NCBI GenBank assembly: GCA_903868295.1
Contig: CAIPUQ010000381.1
Location: 1-7,139 of the forward strand
Length of the DNA stretch: 7,139 nt
Source: an uncultured Roseiflexaceae bacterium
GTDB lineage: Bacteria; Chloroflexota; Chloroflexia; Chloroflexales; Roseiflexaceae
Direction: 5' to 3'
This document shows positions 6,666 to 7,139 of the stretch, piece by piece; position 1 is the first letter of the stretch; each line of letters starts with the position of its first letter. Below the pieces are notes generated by a model. That model was not told the origin of the DNA. It saw nothing but the letters and a program-made list of their open reading frames with translations, and made no database searches. Both the position numbers and the translations under genes were made by a program.

Positions 6666-6707
6666 TCGTCTGCGAGACCGCATGTCTCATCTGAGGAGGA
6701 ACACCCC

Positions 6708-7139
6708 ATGCAGATTACCCTCACCGACCGTGTTGCGCTTGTCACTGGTGGTTCACGCGGGATTGGGCGTGCGATTTCTCTTGCTCTGGCCGCTGCCGGT
6801 GCAACCGTCGTCGTCAATTATCGTGGCAATGCCGCAGCCGCCGACGAGACCATCGCCGCAATCAATGGCGCCGGTGGCAAAGCAATTGCCATCCAAGCAG
6901 ATGTCGCGAACGGCGATGATGTCAAACGCTTGTTCAGCGAGGTCACTAGCGCCTACGGGCGACTCGATATCCTCGTCAATAATGCCGGCATTACCCGCGA
7001 CTCTCTGATGTTGCGGATGTAGGACGAGGACTGGGATGCAGTGCTCGACACCAATCTCAAGAGCCAGTTCCTCACCACCCGGGCAGCCATAAGCACGATG
7101 GTACGGGCACGCTATGGCCGTATTATCAACATAACGTCG
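6708..7139 (+). pseudogene. fabG: 3-oxoacyl-[acyl-carrier-protein] reductase (FabG), interrupted by an in-frame TAG; partial at the window edge
   Basis: The frame starts at ATG 6708, eight bases after a strong GAGGAGG site (6693-6699). Residues 1-104 are a normal short-chain dehydrogenase N-terminus: the NADP(H) loop TGGSRGIG (13-20), Asp65, and NNAGITRDSLMLRM (91-104) as in FabG. Codon 105 is TAG. Without any frame shift the next 39 codons continue as good FabG sequence (DEDWDAVLDTNLK, then YGRIINITS), and the last residue of the window aligns with the catalytic Ser. The Tyr-x-x-x-Lys pair lies beyond the edge. Family members usually have Lys here (RMKDEDW), so one A-to-T change would explain the stop. 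FabG reduces 3-oxoacyl-ACP in fatty acid synthesis. A protein ending at residue 104 would lack the active site. Whether this is a true mutation or a sequencing error cannot be told here. Confidence 0.85.
7020..7022 (+). other. Premature in-frame amber codon in fabG
   Basis: TAG stands between CGG-ATG and GAC-GAG-GAC, at the place where FabG relatives have Lys. The reading frame and protein similarity are intact on both sides. TAG also ends ahcY and nrdR at their expected family lengths, which argues against TAG being a sense codon in this organism. Confidence 0.9.

Noticed and set aside
6674..6688. Small inverted repeat GAGAC / GTCTC between the Mrr-like gene and fabG
   Set aside because: It has only five pairs and no T-run; too weak to call a terminator, and fabG is probably co-transcribed.
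7020..7022. Recoding of TAG as an amino acid (for example pyrrolysine)
   Set aside because: TAG ends ahcY and nrdR at normal lengths, and FabG proteins do not carry a special residue here; a mutation or sequencing error is simpler.

Overview
The window comes from a moderately GC-rich bacterium. Every gene has a good Shine-Dalgarno site and the spacing is compact. The lineage cannot be fixed from the sequence alone. The short-form adenosylhomocysteinase, the GH4 glycosidase and the run nrdR / membrane Mrr-like protein / fabG made me think of Chloroflexota, but this is a weak inference.

Left half (1-3692, minus strand). A probable three-gene operon reads ahcY -> ada -> a membrane-anchored papain-like cysteine peptidase homologue that runs off the left edge. 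AhcY splits S-adenosylhomocysteine into adenosine and homocysteine. Ada deaminates the adenosine and so pulls the reversible AhcY reaction forward. A perfect 14-bp hairpin with no T-tract lies between ahcY and ada and abuts the ada ribosome binding site. The third gene has an unbroken frame from its start at 1324 to the window edge. It carries a Cys / Gly-His-Ala-Val / Asp-Asn-Asn constellation on the outer side of a signal anchor.

Middle (3693-3838). A 146-bp divergent intergenic region holds a fairly good minus-strand promoter for ahcY, a weaker plus-strand promoter and a possible operator for the next gene.

Right half (3839-7139, plus strand). First comes a complete GH4 NAD/Mn-dependent glycosidase of the alpha-galactosidase (CHSV) type, closed by a hairpin terminator. 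A second plus-strand unit follows: nrdR (ribonucleotide reductase repressor), a four-helix membrane protein with a degenerate Mrr-type nuclease domain, and fabG. The fabG frame is cut at codon 105 by an in-frame TAG, but conserved FabG sequence continues in the same frame to the window edge. It is either a one-base nonsense mutation or a sequencing error.

The strongest points for a second look are the interrupted fabG, the secreted cysteine-peptidase-like protein downstream of ahcY-ada, the hairpin at the ada start, and the membrane pseudo-nuclease beside nrdR. I see no mobile element, CRISPR array, tRNA or rRNA.
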